Translations under genes and position numbers: made by a program
Source of the DNA: Calocera cornea HHB12733
Taxonomy: Eukaryota; Basidiomycota; Dacrymycetes; Dacrymycetales; Dacrymycetaceae
DNA length: 64,000 bases
Direction: 5' to 3'
Assembly (NCBI GenBank): GCA_001632435.1
Contig: KV423989.1
Span: forward strand, 2,246-66,245
Notes under the pieces: generated by a model
The model's input: the letters and a program-made list of their open reading frames with translations, nothing else
Told to the model about the DNA's origin: nothing
Databases searched by the model: none
Shown here: one piece after another, positions 1 through 9,660 of the stretch
How the letters are laid out: the number at the start of each line of letters is the position of its first letter
How positions within the stretch are numbered: position 1 is the stretch's first letter

Positions 1-306
1 GTTACGTAGATAACGCTCCGTACGGATTCCGGGTTACACAAGTCTCACTTGGTCAGGTACCAGGAACGGCTTCGTGCCTGGTGCCTGGTGCCTGGGAAGA
101 TACAGGAATCCCGTAGCTACTTAACTATGCTGTCTAGGTAGTGAATATGAGTTGCCTTTTCCCCCTGTCCAAATATCGTATCCGAAGGCGTTATCCCGCG
201 TTATCGACAAGCGTTATCTCGGTCTCACACAGGCGACACTCCTCTGATAGAACTTCACAAGATCCCATTACACTATCTACTACAAACAAGTGGTACTAGC
301 TATTCA
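1..306. other. Unassigned left edge, no gene seen
   Basis: I see no coding frame with plausible composition and no structured repeat here. This stretch lies outside the inverted duplication: similarity to the copy near 59385 starts only at about position 307. Confidence 0.5.
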
Positions 307-1423
307 GAGGACAAACTGATATCCAGCTTCGGCCGATTGGCAGGCCATGAAAACGAAGAGCCGCATGGTGAGTTGACAACAGGCAAGGCAATGTGCATAT
401 CGCCGTATTCAGTCAGGCCGACAGCGATCGTACACTTGAGTCCGTTGCGGCATCCTTGATCGCATCAACGGAGCAGCTCCATTGAGAACGCAGTGACCGA
501 TGGGGCTGGGAACTGCGAAGCGGCCCTGCGGGAGATTTGCCCACGTGTGCTGCCTGTTGTAGCGGGGAGCAGGTTCAGATTTTGATATGAGTTACGAGAT
601 TTTCGAGTCATTGGAGAGAGCCTTGAGAATGGGGGAAAGCGGGAAGCACCTGCAGAAGCGGGCACGGGGGGTTCAGGTTTCCGATCTGTGAGCCGCTCTG
701 ACCGAAGAAGTCGTGTGTTGTATCGTTTCTCGCCGCAATGCAAGCCAAATCGACAGTGTCCGACCCGTTCTTACGACATGGGCAAGCGTCAACAAACTTA
801 AACCCCACCAGCCAGTAATCCGTTATGAGAGTGTCTTTGCACGCGGTCGTCCCAAGTAATGCCAAGTGCGCTTTGCCGTGACATGGCCCGTTGGTGTGAA
901 GAAGCAGGGTGGTTACGTCAGGGCCCGCGTTTCCGCAAGCGGCACGCGGCGGGAAGTTCCCTCGTCTTCCCGTAACCGCGTCGTAAAGAATCCGTCGACC
1001 GTTGCTGCAGCTCATACCATAGCAAGTCGCAAACCAGAGCGGCCCTCTTTTATATACGAGATACATCAGTCATAGCAAGATGCTAGTAATGGAGACAGCA
1101 TTGTACGCTTTCGGTCATCTCGAAACCATTATCTCAGCCAAATACCAAGTGGCCTTCTTGCGTTTCGCCCCCCTAGGGGGCCGGGGCATGTCGCACGACG
1201 CGGTAAAGCACCCTCCCTGGTTGCGTCGCGCGCCGCGCTCCACAGCCCATTTCATCATCGCGACGGGTGGCTTGTCGCACAACCACCGCGCCATGCGCGG
1301 TATGCGCAGCGTCGCCCCGATACCGTGTATATCTAGTCGGCGAGGAGGGGCAGGGATGGCCTTCTTCGCCCACCCCGCGCTCTCTACTCCCACGATCAAC
1401 CCCAACCAGCTGGAACACGCAGC
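307..1423. other. Conserved non-coding stretch upstream of peptide gene A
   Basis: The stretch is shared with copy B (58264-59385). Open frames on both strands look conserved, but indels between the copies break them: the 152-codon minus-strand frame at 608-1066 is split into two frames in copy B. I therefore read it as duplicated non-coding DNA. A TATATC sequence near 1327-1332 is a possible core promoter for the peptide gene. Confidence 0.5.
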
Positions 1424-1708
1424 ATGCAGCTCCCCCTCCCCCTGCTTGCGCTCATAGCCCTCAGCGCAGCCGCCCTCGCCTACCCCTTCGCCTACCCAGA
1501 CCCAGCGCCAGCACCACCGGAGCCGATCCTCCGCTCCCTGCAAGGCTCTGCCCTTGGCCAGCGCGAGTACTTCGACGACGTGCGCAACCTCGTGGCGAAG
1601 GACGAGGCGGGACGGGACGTCCCTGCGGGCCTGGGGATGCCGGCTGTGGCGGCGATGAGGCAGAGGGAGGGGGAGTACTTTGATGATGTGCCGGTTAGGA
1701 GGGGTTGA
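1424..1708 (+). CDS. Small secreted peptide precursor with two EYFDDV repeats (copy A)
   Basis: This is a 94-residue protein in one exon. Residues 1-19 form a hydrophobic secretion signal ending near AALA, followed by a Pro/Ala-rich stretch (20-36). The hexapeptide EYFDDV occurs twice, at 48-53 and 84-89. Each copy is preceded by a QRE-type basic/acidic context, and the second is followed by PVRRG and the stop. This is the layout of fungal secreted precursors cut by Kex2-like proteases or matured as ribosomal peptides. I do not recognise the family and assign no activity. Copy B at 57979-58263 is about 93 percent identical by eye, with the motifs unchanged while signal and spacer residues differ, which argues that the frame is real. 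A GTGAGT sequence just after the stop may be a 3'UTR intron donor. The AKR gene follows on the same strand. Confidence 0.7.
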   Translation: MQLPLPLLALIALSAAALAYPFAYPDPAPAPPEPILRSLQGSALGQREYFDDVRNLVAKDEAGRDVPAGLGMPAVAAMRQREGEYFDDVPVRRG

Positions 1709-2676
1709 GCTGGTGAGTGGGCTACCTACCTTTGGGTAGTATGCGGTGCTGACAGCTGGCTAGATCATCACCCTCCACGCGTAGAGCCTCCAGATGATAC
1801 CGTCTGGCTCCCACCTTCCGACCCGAGCAGTTCACCCAGCCCGTCATCCATCCACACCGCCGACGCCCTGCTAGACAACCTATCGCTGTCTCCGCACGCG
1901 ATAACCTGTATCGATAGTCCCGACTTTCGCCTTTCACATACCGCATCTCGCATTCGCATTTCGCATCACCTACATGTACAATGCCATCCATGTTGGAACA
2001 GCATTCCTTGCCGATAGGCAGACCCTAGGCCGTTATGTGCAGAGTTGGAGGCACACCACTGTACTGGTGCACCACATCTGGACCAGATCCACTCACACAA
2101 GCGCAGTGTCGTACATCATTATGGCAAGACATATGGGACAAGCTCATGAAAGCGGACGCTATCGGAGCGTCATCCGTGTTCTCCCCACGGATTCCCAGCC
2201 GTGACCAGCTCTACCGGACAAAGCCCTCCGGAGCCCGGCAGGGCCGTGGATATCCCTAATATTGACCCACTGGGCCCGGTAATGCAGTAACATTGTATGG
2301 TGCTGTCTTGCTTCCTGCTCCGTTTCCCTGGCCCAAAGCAGGACCGAACTGGATCGGAGATGCTGCCAGTTGCCTCGGTTGGGGAGGACTCGGGATGAAG
2401 ACTGATTAGTGGTGCAGAGAACGATTGTGCAAAATCGTGGAAACCGTGGGGATCATCATCAGGGATACTTCGGGCTCGTTCGGGCATACGACGGTTTCTA
2501 GAGGTGAACTTGGGGAGCCTCCGGATAAGTGCAATGCAACTGGGACTTGAATCTTGTCCCATTCCATAACTACGTCACACGTCATTCTCCACTGCAGCAT
2601 CGTTCCCCGTCCACTCCCGTACACACTGTCATCCGCATGGACGGCCAGGATAGATATGCACTTAGCCTCGAGGTTA
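1709..2676. other. Intergenic, duplicated, no gene seen
   Basis: The stretch is shared with copy B (57000-57978) at high similarity with small indels. The open frames in it are not kept between the two copies, so I call no gene. Confidence 0.5.
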
Positions 2677-2953
2677 CTGTACCGATCTGTGAAGATATAA
2701 TTGTAACGTGTAACGCGACCCATTTTTCACCTACCCAAATGAAACATGTAACGCTGAGAAAAGACCTTATTACAAGCTGTCCGTGGTTAAGAGCTCAATT
2801 AGGACCGGATTAATTTCGGCTCCGCGGTTTCCATAAGGCAAAGTTGAAAAACGTAACGCGAAGTGGGCCTTATTTACAACCTGGCCCTTCAAAGATGCTT
2901 CCGCTCAAGGGGCTATGCTCGGAGCTATTTTTCATCTTCACAGATCGGTACAG
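2677..2953. mobile_element. MITE with 20-bp terminal inverted repeats and TA target duplication
   Basis: The left end CTGTACCGATCTGTGAAGAT (2677-2696) is matched exactly by its reverse complement at 2934-2953. TA flanks both sides (2675-2676 and 2954-2955). The 277-bp element has no coding capacity. The matching place in copy B (near 57000) reads straight through from GTTAC to ACCG, so it serves as an empty site. TA duplication and short TIRs suggest mobilisation by a Tc1/mariner-type transposase; that assignment is inference. Confidence 0.85.
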
Positions 2954-2955
2954 TA

Positions 2956-3291
2956 TACCGCCTTCGGACCAAGCTTGGCCACGGAGGACGATCCCGCCAA
3001 ACACAGATGACCCAACACCATTGCCACCACACCTTACCAAATTACAAAGCATAGTGGCGCTGCACATTGGCACGCTGGGCGATTTTCTTGGTACCGGCAC
3101 AAGAGGGACGCCGGGGTGGGAACCCGTCTCGGGGGTAAGGGCCGGAGGTCCCTGGGTGGCTGTGAACAATGTCATTATCTCGGACTTTAGAGACTCGTCT
3201 GGGTGCGCGAGAACCGCGGGGCTGGTACGGCTCGCTGAGGCCACTTGGCTTGGCGTGCAGCGAGGTGGGGATCCACGTTCGTGTGATGGAC
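2956..3291. other. AKR copy A upstream region
   Basis: Non-coding upstream DNA shared with copy B. In copy B this same stretch is cut twice, once between about 3016 and 3022 (31-kb mosaic) and once at 3207-3215 (MULE-like element). Those insertions therefore separate copy B's AKR from its distal upstream sequence, whereas copy A keeps it intact. Confidence 0.6.
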
Positions 3292-3298
3292 TATATAA
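3292..3298 (+). promoter_or_regulatory. TATA box of AKR copy A
   Basis: TATATAA lies about 100 bp upstream of the AKR ATG at 3400. The same motif is present before copy B (24014-24021 on the minus strand). Confidence 0.6.
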
Positions 3299-3399
3299 GA
3301 CCAGATTCCAGCGGGAAGAGGAGGGCATCAGACCTACTTGACTTGACTTGAACACTCAGCGAACTCAAACGACCTCGAACCAAAACAACTACTTGAACA

Positions 3400-4714
3400 A
3401 TGTCCCTTCCTACGCGCAAGATCGGCAACACCTCTGTGCCCATCCCCGGCTGGGGCTGCATGGGCTTGTCCGTATGTCCAGGCCATCTCTTCTACGCGGT
3501 TGTATACTAACCATCCCCCAAGGCACTTTACGCCACCGACAAAAAGGACGATGACTTCCTCCCCGTGTTCAAAGCAGCGTACGACGCCGGCGTTCGCATG
3601 TGGGACACGGCGGACGTGTACGGGCGCGACGGCCTGGGAGAGAACGAGCGCCTGATCGGGTGGTCTATGAAGAAGCTCGGCATCCCGAGGGAGGACATCT
3701 TCCTGTGCACCAAGTTTGCGGTACTCGCAGGGTTTGCGGGTGTCAGGGGAGACCCGGAATACGTCCATCAGGCGTGCGAGGCGAGCTTGAAGGCGCTTGG
3801 GACGGACTACATTGATGTGAGCGAGTTGTGTGCTGTCTGTCCCGACGTTTTCTGATAGGTGATACAGCTGTACTACCAGCACAGTGCGTTTCTGTCCGAC
3901 GGCGAAGCCGTGCAGTTGCTGACTTGTAGATAGGGGTGGACCCGAAGACGCCTATCGAGGAGACGGTACGGGCGTTGAAGGAGCTGCAGGATGCGGGCAA
4001 AATCAGGTACGCCATCCCTTGTTTCCATTCCGCGACGTGCCCCACTAACGCGCACACAGGCACATCGGGCTCTCCGAATGCTCCGAGTCCACGCTCCGGC
4101 GGGCGTGCAAGATCGCCAAGATTGACGCGGTGCAGATCGAGTACTCGCTGTTCGAGACGTCGGTCGAGACGAACGGGGTCCTCGATGCCTGCAAGGAGCT
4201 GGGCGTGACCTTCGTCGGCTACTCCCCGCTCGGAAGGGGGTTCCTGACGGGCAAGTTCCAGAAGCGGTCTGACTTGCCCGCGGACGACTGGAGACTCGGC
4301 ATCCCCCGGTTCAGCGAGGAGAACTTCCCCAAGGTTTGTCTCGTCTGGTGTTTCCTTTCTTTCCCTGTGCACCGCTGACGCGCAAGACAGAACATCGAGC
4401 TCGTGCACAAGGTCGCGGAGATGGCCAAGGCTAAGGGGTGCACCACGGGCCAGCTCGCGCTGGCGTGGATCTTCGCCCAGGGGGAGAATGTACTCGCTAT
4501 CCCGGGGACGACACGCAAGGAGGCGCTGCTTGAGAACGTTGGGTGCACCAAGGTGGTCCTTACGAAGGAGGACCTGGCTGAGGTACGCGTGTTTGTTCGG
4601 CATGTTGAGGATGCAGGGTGTTGACCATGGGCCCAGATTAGGAAGATCCTCGACCAGTTCCCCGTGTCAGGCACGCGTTATCCGGAGTACGCGATGGGGG
4701 GTGTCAACCTGTAG
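3400..4714 (+). CDS. Aldo/keto reductase, YakC-like (copy A), 7 exons
   Basis: NAD(P)H-dependent carbonyl reductase of the aldo/keto reductase superfamily, probably cytosolic; the substrate is unknown. Splicing join(3400..3471,3523..3816,3868..3883,3934..4006,4060..4333,4391..4582,4637..4714) gives 332 residues with all introns GT..AG. The catalytic tetrad is visible: Asp52 and Tyr57 (DTADVYG), Lys88 (CTKFA) and His127 (YYQHRVDP). The C-terminal half contains the cofactor-binding run FVGYSPLGRGFLTG and the IPGTTR motif. His127 is encoded by a 16-nt micro-exon (3868-3883). Length and order fit the YakC/pyridoxal-reductase-like subgroup. The start is set by the first ATG after the TATA box and by agreement with copy B. 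The next gene on the same strand is an MDR reductase. Confidence 0.93.
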
Positions 4715-5080
4715 GCTCGTTCTGTGAAGATGTTGCTATCCGGATGACTTAGTTATGAATGAACCATCGTTTGCCTCTCCGTTATCATCCGCAATGCGGC
4801 ATAGAGACGGCGATGTGGCCCGATGGCCGCCCACGACTTCCAAACGACGACAGTAAGAACCACAATCCGCAGGACGACCTGCGGCTTGGTTGTAGATTCA
4901 CGCTGCGTCCACCGTGCAACTCTGGGAAACAGAGGTTTGCGAAAGCGTTTGGGCTATATTAAGCGCTCACCCTGAATTACGTTACCCCCACAGCCTCAGA
5001 TCACGTGGAAGCCCGATGCGGTATCGAGATAGCGCAGGAAGGCTCTTCCGACGCGGCCCTTTGCACCTTCATCCGCAATC
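4715..5080. other. AKR-MDR intergenic region containing a duplication breakpoint
   Basis: Similarity to copy B (22291-22599 reversed) continues through this stretch to about 5021 and then stops. The last 60 bp before the MDR start are specific to copy A. No gene seen. Confidence 0.6.
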
Positions 5081-6282
5081 ATGACTCCGCTTCCCTTCAA
5101 AGCACTTTCCATCACCGAGCATCAGCAAAAGACACCTCTGACGTTGCTCGATTATGTCGAGCCCGAGCTGGCCGAGGGCGAGATCCTCATCGAGGCCGTT
5201 GCTGTCGCACAGAACCCTACAGACTGGAAGTCGATAGACACGGGTCGCAACATCCTCAGCCTGCCTTGGGTTGTAGGTGGGGACGTCGCGGGTACGGTGT
5301 TCAAGCTCGGGCCAGGCGTGACGGGATTTGAGATCGGAGATCGCGTACGTATGACACTTCTGGTCAGCAAGAGGGCAGTACGGGTGACCTGCGAGAGCCT
5401 AGGTGATCTCATTCGCCGAGCGCAAGACGGCGCGGCACAGTGCCTTCCAGACCTATCCCATCGGCGACATCTCACGTACCGTGAAGCTTCCGGAGTCGTA
5501 CACTTTTGAGCAAGGCGCAACTATTCCACTCGCGTTCGTGACAGCGGGCGCGGGGCTCGAGGCGGCCCTGGGTGTGCGCCTACCCGCCCCCCCAGCCGAC
5601 CTGCCCGCTGCGAACAAGGGTGAGCCGCTCCTTGTCTGGGGCGGATCCAGCTCCGTTGGCGCATTCAGTATGCTTTGTATCATCGGTCAACGAGTAATAG
5701 CGCTGATAGGTGACTATGCTTCAGCTATCCAGTTGGCCAAGGCCTCAGGCTACACCGTCATCTCTACGGCTTCTCCCAAGAACCATGCCTATGTAAAGTC
5801 TCTCGGCGCCTCCGACGTATTCGACTACCACGACTGTACGTATTTTATCTACGTACGTTCTCTGGATAACCCATGTCCCGTTCGCAGCCGACGTGGTGAG
5901 CAAAATCCGTGCCGCTGCCGGAGATAAGCTGGCCCTGGTATACGACTCTATCTCCGAGAACGGCAGTATCGAAGCGTCGGTGGCTTCCGTCACGGCGCCC
6001 GCCGGTATTGTAGCCGTCATCCTCGCCCCCAATCCGGAGCAAAGCACGGACAAAGTCAAAGTCGTCCAGACCGGGGCTAGGGTGGCAAGCGAAGATCCCC
6101 AGGTGGGACGCACTGTATATGGTATGCTCGAGGCCCTCTTGGAGAAATACGCATTGGTTCCAAACCCGGTTAGGCTCATGCCTGGTGGGCTGCTGGGGAT
6201 TAATGAGGGCTTGCAGTTGATGAGGGCGGGAAAGGTTTCCGGAGAGAAACTGGTGTATAGGGTACGGGATACAGCGTTTTAG
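5081..6282 (+). CDS. Zinc-free medium-chain dehydrogenase/reductase (enoyl-reductase-like), copy A
   Basis: MDR-family oxidoreductase of the TOXD/quinone-oxidoreductase-like branch, which reduces C=C or C=O bonds with NADPH. The substrate is unknown. Splicing join(5081..5344,5403..5667,5725..5835,5888..6282) gives 344 residues. The N-terminal GroES-like domain holds VAQNPTDWK and VVGGDVAGTV. The Rossmann domain starts at the glycine-rich VWGGSSSVGAF (about 167-176), followed by a QLAKASGY helix. No catalytic-zinc cysteines are seen. The paralogue at 17621-18898 shares four exon borders but has one more intron near residue 50. Protein identity to it looks like roughly three quarters, lower than for the AKR pair. 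Fungal relatives often sit in secondary-metabolism clusters, but no synthase is visible here. Confidence 0.88.
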
Positions 6283-7169
6283 GAGCGCACACTATCGGTG
6301 AAGATGCCACGTTCACAGTAACCCGTGCGGCATTCCTGCCGCAGAGCTTACGCAGCTGTGATGATGATTTTGGTAATGTTCCTGAAGGTGGACCCCAGAA
6401 TCATCCTCGAGTAGGCAACCGTCGCCACATCTGTCCTGCAGAGAACATCCGCAATCACTGTCTATCTCCGATCATCAGACTCCGTCTTCCCCGCCCCTGA
6501 ACCAGAGCATGGCCCCCTAGATTTGGCCGGCCCTTTCTGCTAGTATTAACCCTACCTATATCTCGCCTACCGCTCACGGAGAACACCAAGGAAGGCTCAT
6601 CAGTGATGGGCGTTGGATCTCACCGCGCAGCGGAAGAAGTGAGAAGAGCAAAGAAGCCTCTAGAATACACCCTCGCACCTTTTCCGAAGGGCCTATCGGC
6701 GCTCAGAATAGATAGAGATGCAGCCTCCACGAATTTGGATCGGATTTCGGTCCAAAATGCAAGACGCACCCCGCAGGTGACTGCTTGTCCCGACAAGCAC
6801 TGCCTCGTGGTGATATTCCTTCTGATGGGCGTACACAGAACAGGGGCGCTAGTGCTTCTTCGGCTCCTTCCTCGTGCTTATGACTGAGACTGGTGACAAA
6901 AAGGGCATTCTTGCCCGAAGAAGGTGCAGAAGCCCAATACCGAAGAGCACGTAAACAGGGACTCTATGAAGCTCTGTGCACCGATTAGAGGAGGAGAAGT
7001 GTAAATTCCAGGGTGCGAAGACCATGTGGCGACCTACAGGCAGACTGATATACGGAAACAACGGCCTTGCTGACGTGTCCTTCCTTCAGCAGTGCATATA
7101 AGGGCGTCTTCCAGTCAGCTATCATCCATTCCCTCACTTCACTCTCTTTGTGCCACCGCTCCGATTCTC
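6283..7169. other. Intergenic, no gene seen
   Basis: Open frames here are short and lack plausible composition. The right part serves as the upstream region of the gene starting at 7170. Confidence 0.5.
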
Positions 7170-9660
7170 ATGCCAGATCAAGACCATCCTCGTGCAGAAG
7201 CGGAGAGTGCAGAAGACACAACCTTTATCTCCCTGTTGGAATCAGGGACAACTGCGATTGGACCCATGTTTGGAGACACCCGGCTACTTAACATCCAGCC
7301 AGAAGAAGTGCCTGCAATGGCAGAAGCCGCAGACCGATGGCGCGCATCTGCTGGCTCGGATGCCGTTGTGTCTCTGCCCGCCAGAACACTGACCGATACG
7401 ACAATCTTCTCGTTTCCGTTTTTCAGCGGTACCGAGGACCAGCACGCATCGATCGAAGCCAACGAGGATGAGATGGAACACTCGTTCCTCGAGAATTCGA
7501 GTGACGCTGGAGATAGAGATGAATCGGCCAGCATGACGCAGGTGGACGAAACATTCGTGACTGAGCAAGATGTTCGGGCGGCGTTCGATCTCAGCCGGAA
7601 TTTTGGCGATCCACTGCATATCTGGCTGAAGATGGTAGCGCCTGAACCGTGGTATCGGGTGCTGCAAGAGTGTTACACGGAAGCTGAGGCGGTAATTCAC
7701 GAGTTGCGAGAATCCATTGCCGTAAGTACAGTGCTTTTGACCGCTCGATGCATTAAGTGAGTTCTGATGGAATTATGACTTCAGCTGATCCGACGGGAAA
7801 GAATACAAGCGCAGGACGACATTGCACATGCACAAGAACGGCTATGGAGATACCGCGTGCTTGAAGAGTTCCGAGAAGCGATGGCACGCAAAGTGCAGGC
7901 CGCCAGCGAGTACAAGATCACTGTTTTCGGGGAACAGCGTACCAACTGGCAGTCGGACAACAAGATGGAAGCAAAGCAATATGTGCAGCAAGTAAGAGTT
8001 CAAGGCTCTGCGGACATCACCGAAAAAAACAGTTGAGGCACCGCGCGGCAGAAGCGCTGCCGCTCGAGAAGTGGGTGTCGCAACCCCCCAAGTCTGCCGC
8101 GCCGCAGAATTCATGGAAGCACCCAGAGCATGGCATAACTTCCATGCCGCGCCAGACACTCCAGCCGCGCCAGACACTCCAGGCGCTCCAGGGCGGATCT
8201 GTGTGCCAGGTGCACCAGGGTCACCACATGCCGCACACCATGTAGGTAGTTTCTATCACAGTAGAAGTACTTGGTGCACCGTCTTTGCATTGTAGAATCA
8301 ATAGCATTATTCTAAATAAATAATACATTATGTATGCTAAATCTAATCTCTTCCGACTGCTTTCCAGTCTTTGCACTTGCTGACAGTTGTAACTGTCAGC
8401 ACGTGCTGACAGTTACAACTGTCAGTCTGCAACCTGGCTAACCATGACTCTCAGTGACGGTTTCTTGGTACTTAGAAAGTAGTACTTAGCAAGCAAAGCA
8501 CATCACAGTCTCTTCTGCCTCTATCCGGTGTCTGTTTACCATCCTGAAAGCGGAAACTGTCAGTTATATAGTTTGCTCATTAGATCATATGACTTACTTA
8601 TGGGCAAAGCACCGACCATTATTCAGCCTTCTGTCAAGGCCAGCATCCTATGCAATGAGGTAGTCCGGTCAGAAACATGTTTGACTAGTGCAAGAGTGAC
8701 ATACCGTGATATCTGCTAGAAATAGAGCAGTGACAGTTAGAGTGACAGTTGCACCTTGAGAACACGGACTCACCTGTTTACTGAGGGCATGTTTTAGCAG
8801 AGGGAGGCGTCCCAAAAGGGCATCAGCCATAGGTGCAAAGTCATGCAAGCAGTGGAGGAGGATGTTGTCGTCTAACATGGTTATTATATGTTTGATGCAT
8901 GACAGGGTCCAAAATCAAACAAGCTTCCGCTGTCACATGCAGAAGTGATATAACATACATGTACCAGTATCTTTCCATTGCACCATGTCATTTGCCAAGG
9001 TTTATCACATTATTGTGCTTGGACTTGAATGCATTCCCGGGGCATAAAATATGATCTACCCCAGTGCTCTTGTCCTGGATATGCGTACCAACAAGCTCAC
9101 TGGATGGGCACTCTACCAGCCATGTGGACAATGGAATAGATCAGCTCATATTCAATAATATTTTCTGCCCGGCCAGTGACCAGCTTTTTCGCTTCTGGTG
9201 ACAGTTTAACTGTCAGTGCAATTGTCACTGCCACTATAGCACTAACTGTCAATACATATCTTATTATCTGTTTGCTGTGATTCAGGGAGCATGTAGCGTT
9301 CCGCTCTAAAGCCATGTCTGGAGCTTCAGGGGAAACCGCTTGCTGCTGGAGCTCCAGCCACAGACCCTTTGCTCTGGACTGTGCCAGCAGCTGCAGGTAT
9401 AGGCACTGGTCAGCTGCTGTGCGGTGCATGCTCTGCTGTGCAGCAGACCCTACTATGGAACGCTGCCGCCTTACGTTTTTGCTGATGGAAGACCATGCAA
9501 CTGACCCTAGCATAACAAGACTCTGAACAAGCTATTATCATCCTTGGAGCAGCCCGTCACCTTGAACGAGGCACTCTATTTGTTGGATGCACAGCTCGCT
9601 CAAAAGAACTCGTTTGAATCGGAGTCACTGCGCGAGTTTTTCCGATTCGTACGCGATTGA
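7170..9660 (+). CDS. Coiled-coil protein of unknown function with a transposon-sized intron
   Basis: I propose join(7170..7721,7785..7991,9520..9660), giving 299 residues. The evidence is the paralogue at 62653-63462. Exon 2 here (start LIRRERIQAQ, 69 codons) aligns along its length with exon 2 there (70 codons). The last exon here (TLNKLLSSLEQPV..., 46 residues) matches the last exon there (LVERVLSSFQQPV...). The N-terminal exon is acidic and Ser/Thr-rich and exon 2 is helical and charged. No known domain recognised. In the paralogue the last intron is 57 nt; here it would be 1528 nt and holds a palindrome and many TGACAGTT motifs, so an element appears to have landed in it. Alternatively, a short intron (7992-8032) leads to a different tail ending at 8245. 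Whether the long intron is still spliced cannot be seen. Confidence 0.6.
8380..9251. mobile_element. TGACAGTT/AACTGTCA repeat cluster with a 46-nt perfect palindrome
   Basis: A perfect 46-nt palindrome spans 8380-8425, centred on CACGTG; each half is itself a near-palindrome of TGACAGTT and AACTGTCA. The octamer recurs, in either orientation, at 8555, 8731, 8743, 9199, 9208 and 9244. Clustered short motifs of this kind are typical of the sub-terminal regions of DNA transposons that bind their transposase. The exact ends were not found. The cluster lies inside the last intron of the 7170-9660 gene. Confidence 0.6.
9097..9513 (-). CDS. Open frame inside the inserted element, unrecognised
   Basis: This is a 138-codon minus-strand frame with a hydrophobic stretch near residues 85-102 (YVLTVSAIVAVTIALTV). 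A short plausible continuation lies on the same strand near 8878-8780. It sits in the inserted DNA within the intron of the coiled-coil gene and may be a remnant of an element-encoded protein. I do not recognise it. Confidence 0.2.
   Translation of the reverse strand: MLGSVAWSSISKNVRRQRSIVGSAAQQSMHRTAADQCLYLQLLAQSRAKGLWLELQQQAVSPEAPDMALERNATCSLNHSKQIIRYVLTVSAIVAVTIALTVKLSPEAKKLVTGRAENIIEYELIYSIVHMAGRVPIQ

Larger units (their letters stand above)
307..5021 (+). repeat. Inverted duplication, copy A (peptide gene + AKR)
   Basis: This segment recurs in reverse orientation in three blocks: 56886-59385 (matching about 307-3016), 25349-25542 (matching about 3022-3215) and 22291-24106 (matching about 3207-5021). 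By eye the coding parts are nearly identical. The non-coding parts are also strongly similar, including the stretch after the AKR stop up to the GCCCGATGCGG at 5011-5021. Similarity stops there, 60 bp before the MDR start at 5081. Copy A carries a private MITE at 2677-2953. Confidence 0.9.

Noticed and set aside
608..1066. 152-codon minus-strand frame that appears conserved in copy B
   Set aside because: In copy B the frame is broken by an indel into two pieces, and the plus strand looks equally conserved. This is duplicated non-coding DNA.
1424..6282. A known dikaritin (UstY-type) or borosin peptide cluster
   Set aside because: No UstY/DUF3328 protein and no N-methyltransferase-fused precursor in the window; only the precursor-like layout supports a peptide product.
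8033..8245. Alternative last exon of the coiled-coil gene
   Set aside because: It has low-complexity QTLQPRQTLQ from an 18-bp tandem repeat and no counterpart in the paralogue, whereas 9520-9660 matches the paralogue's last exon.
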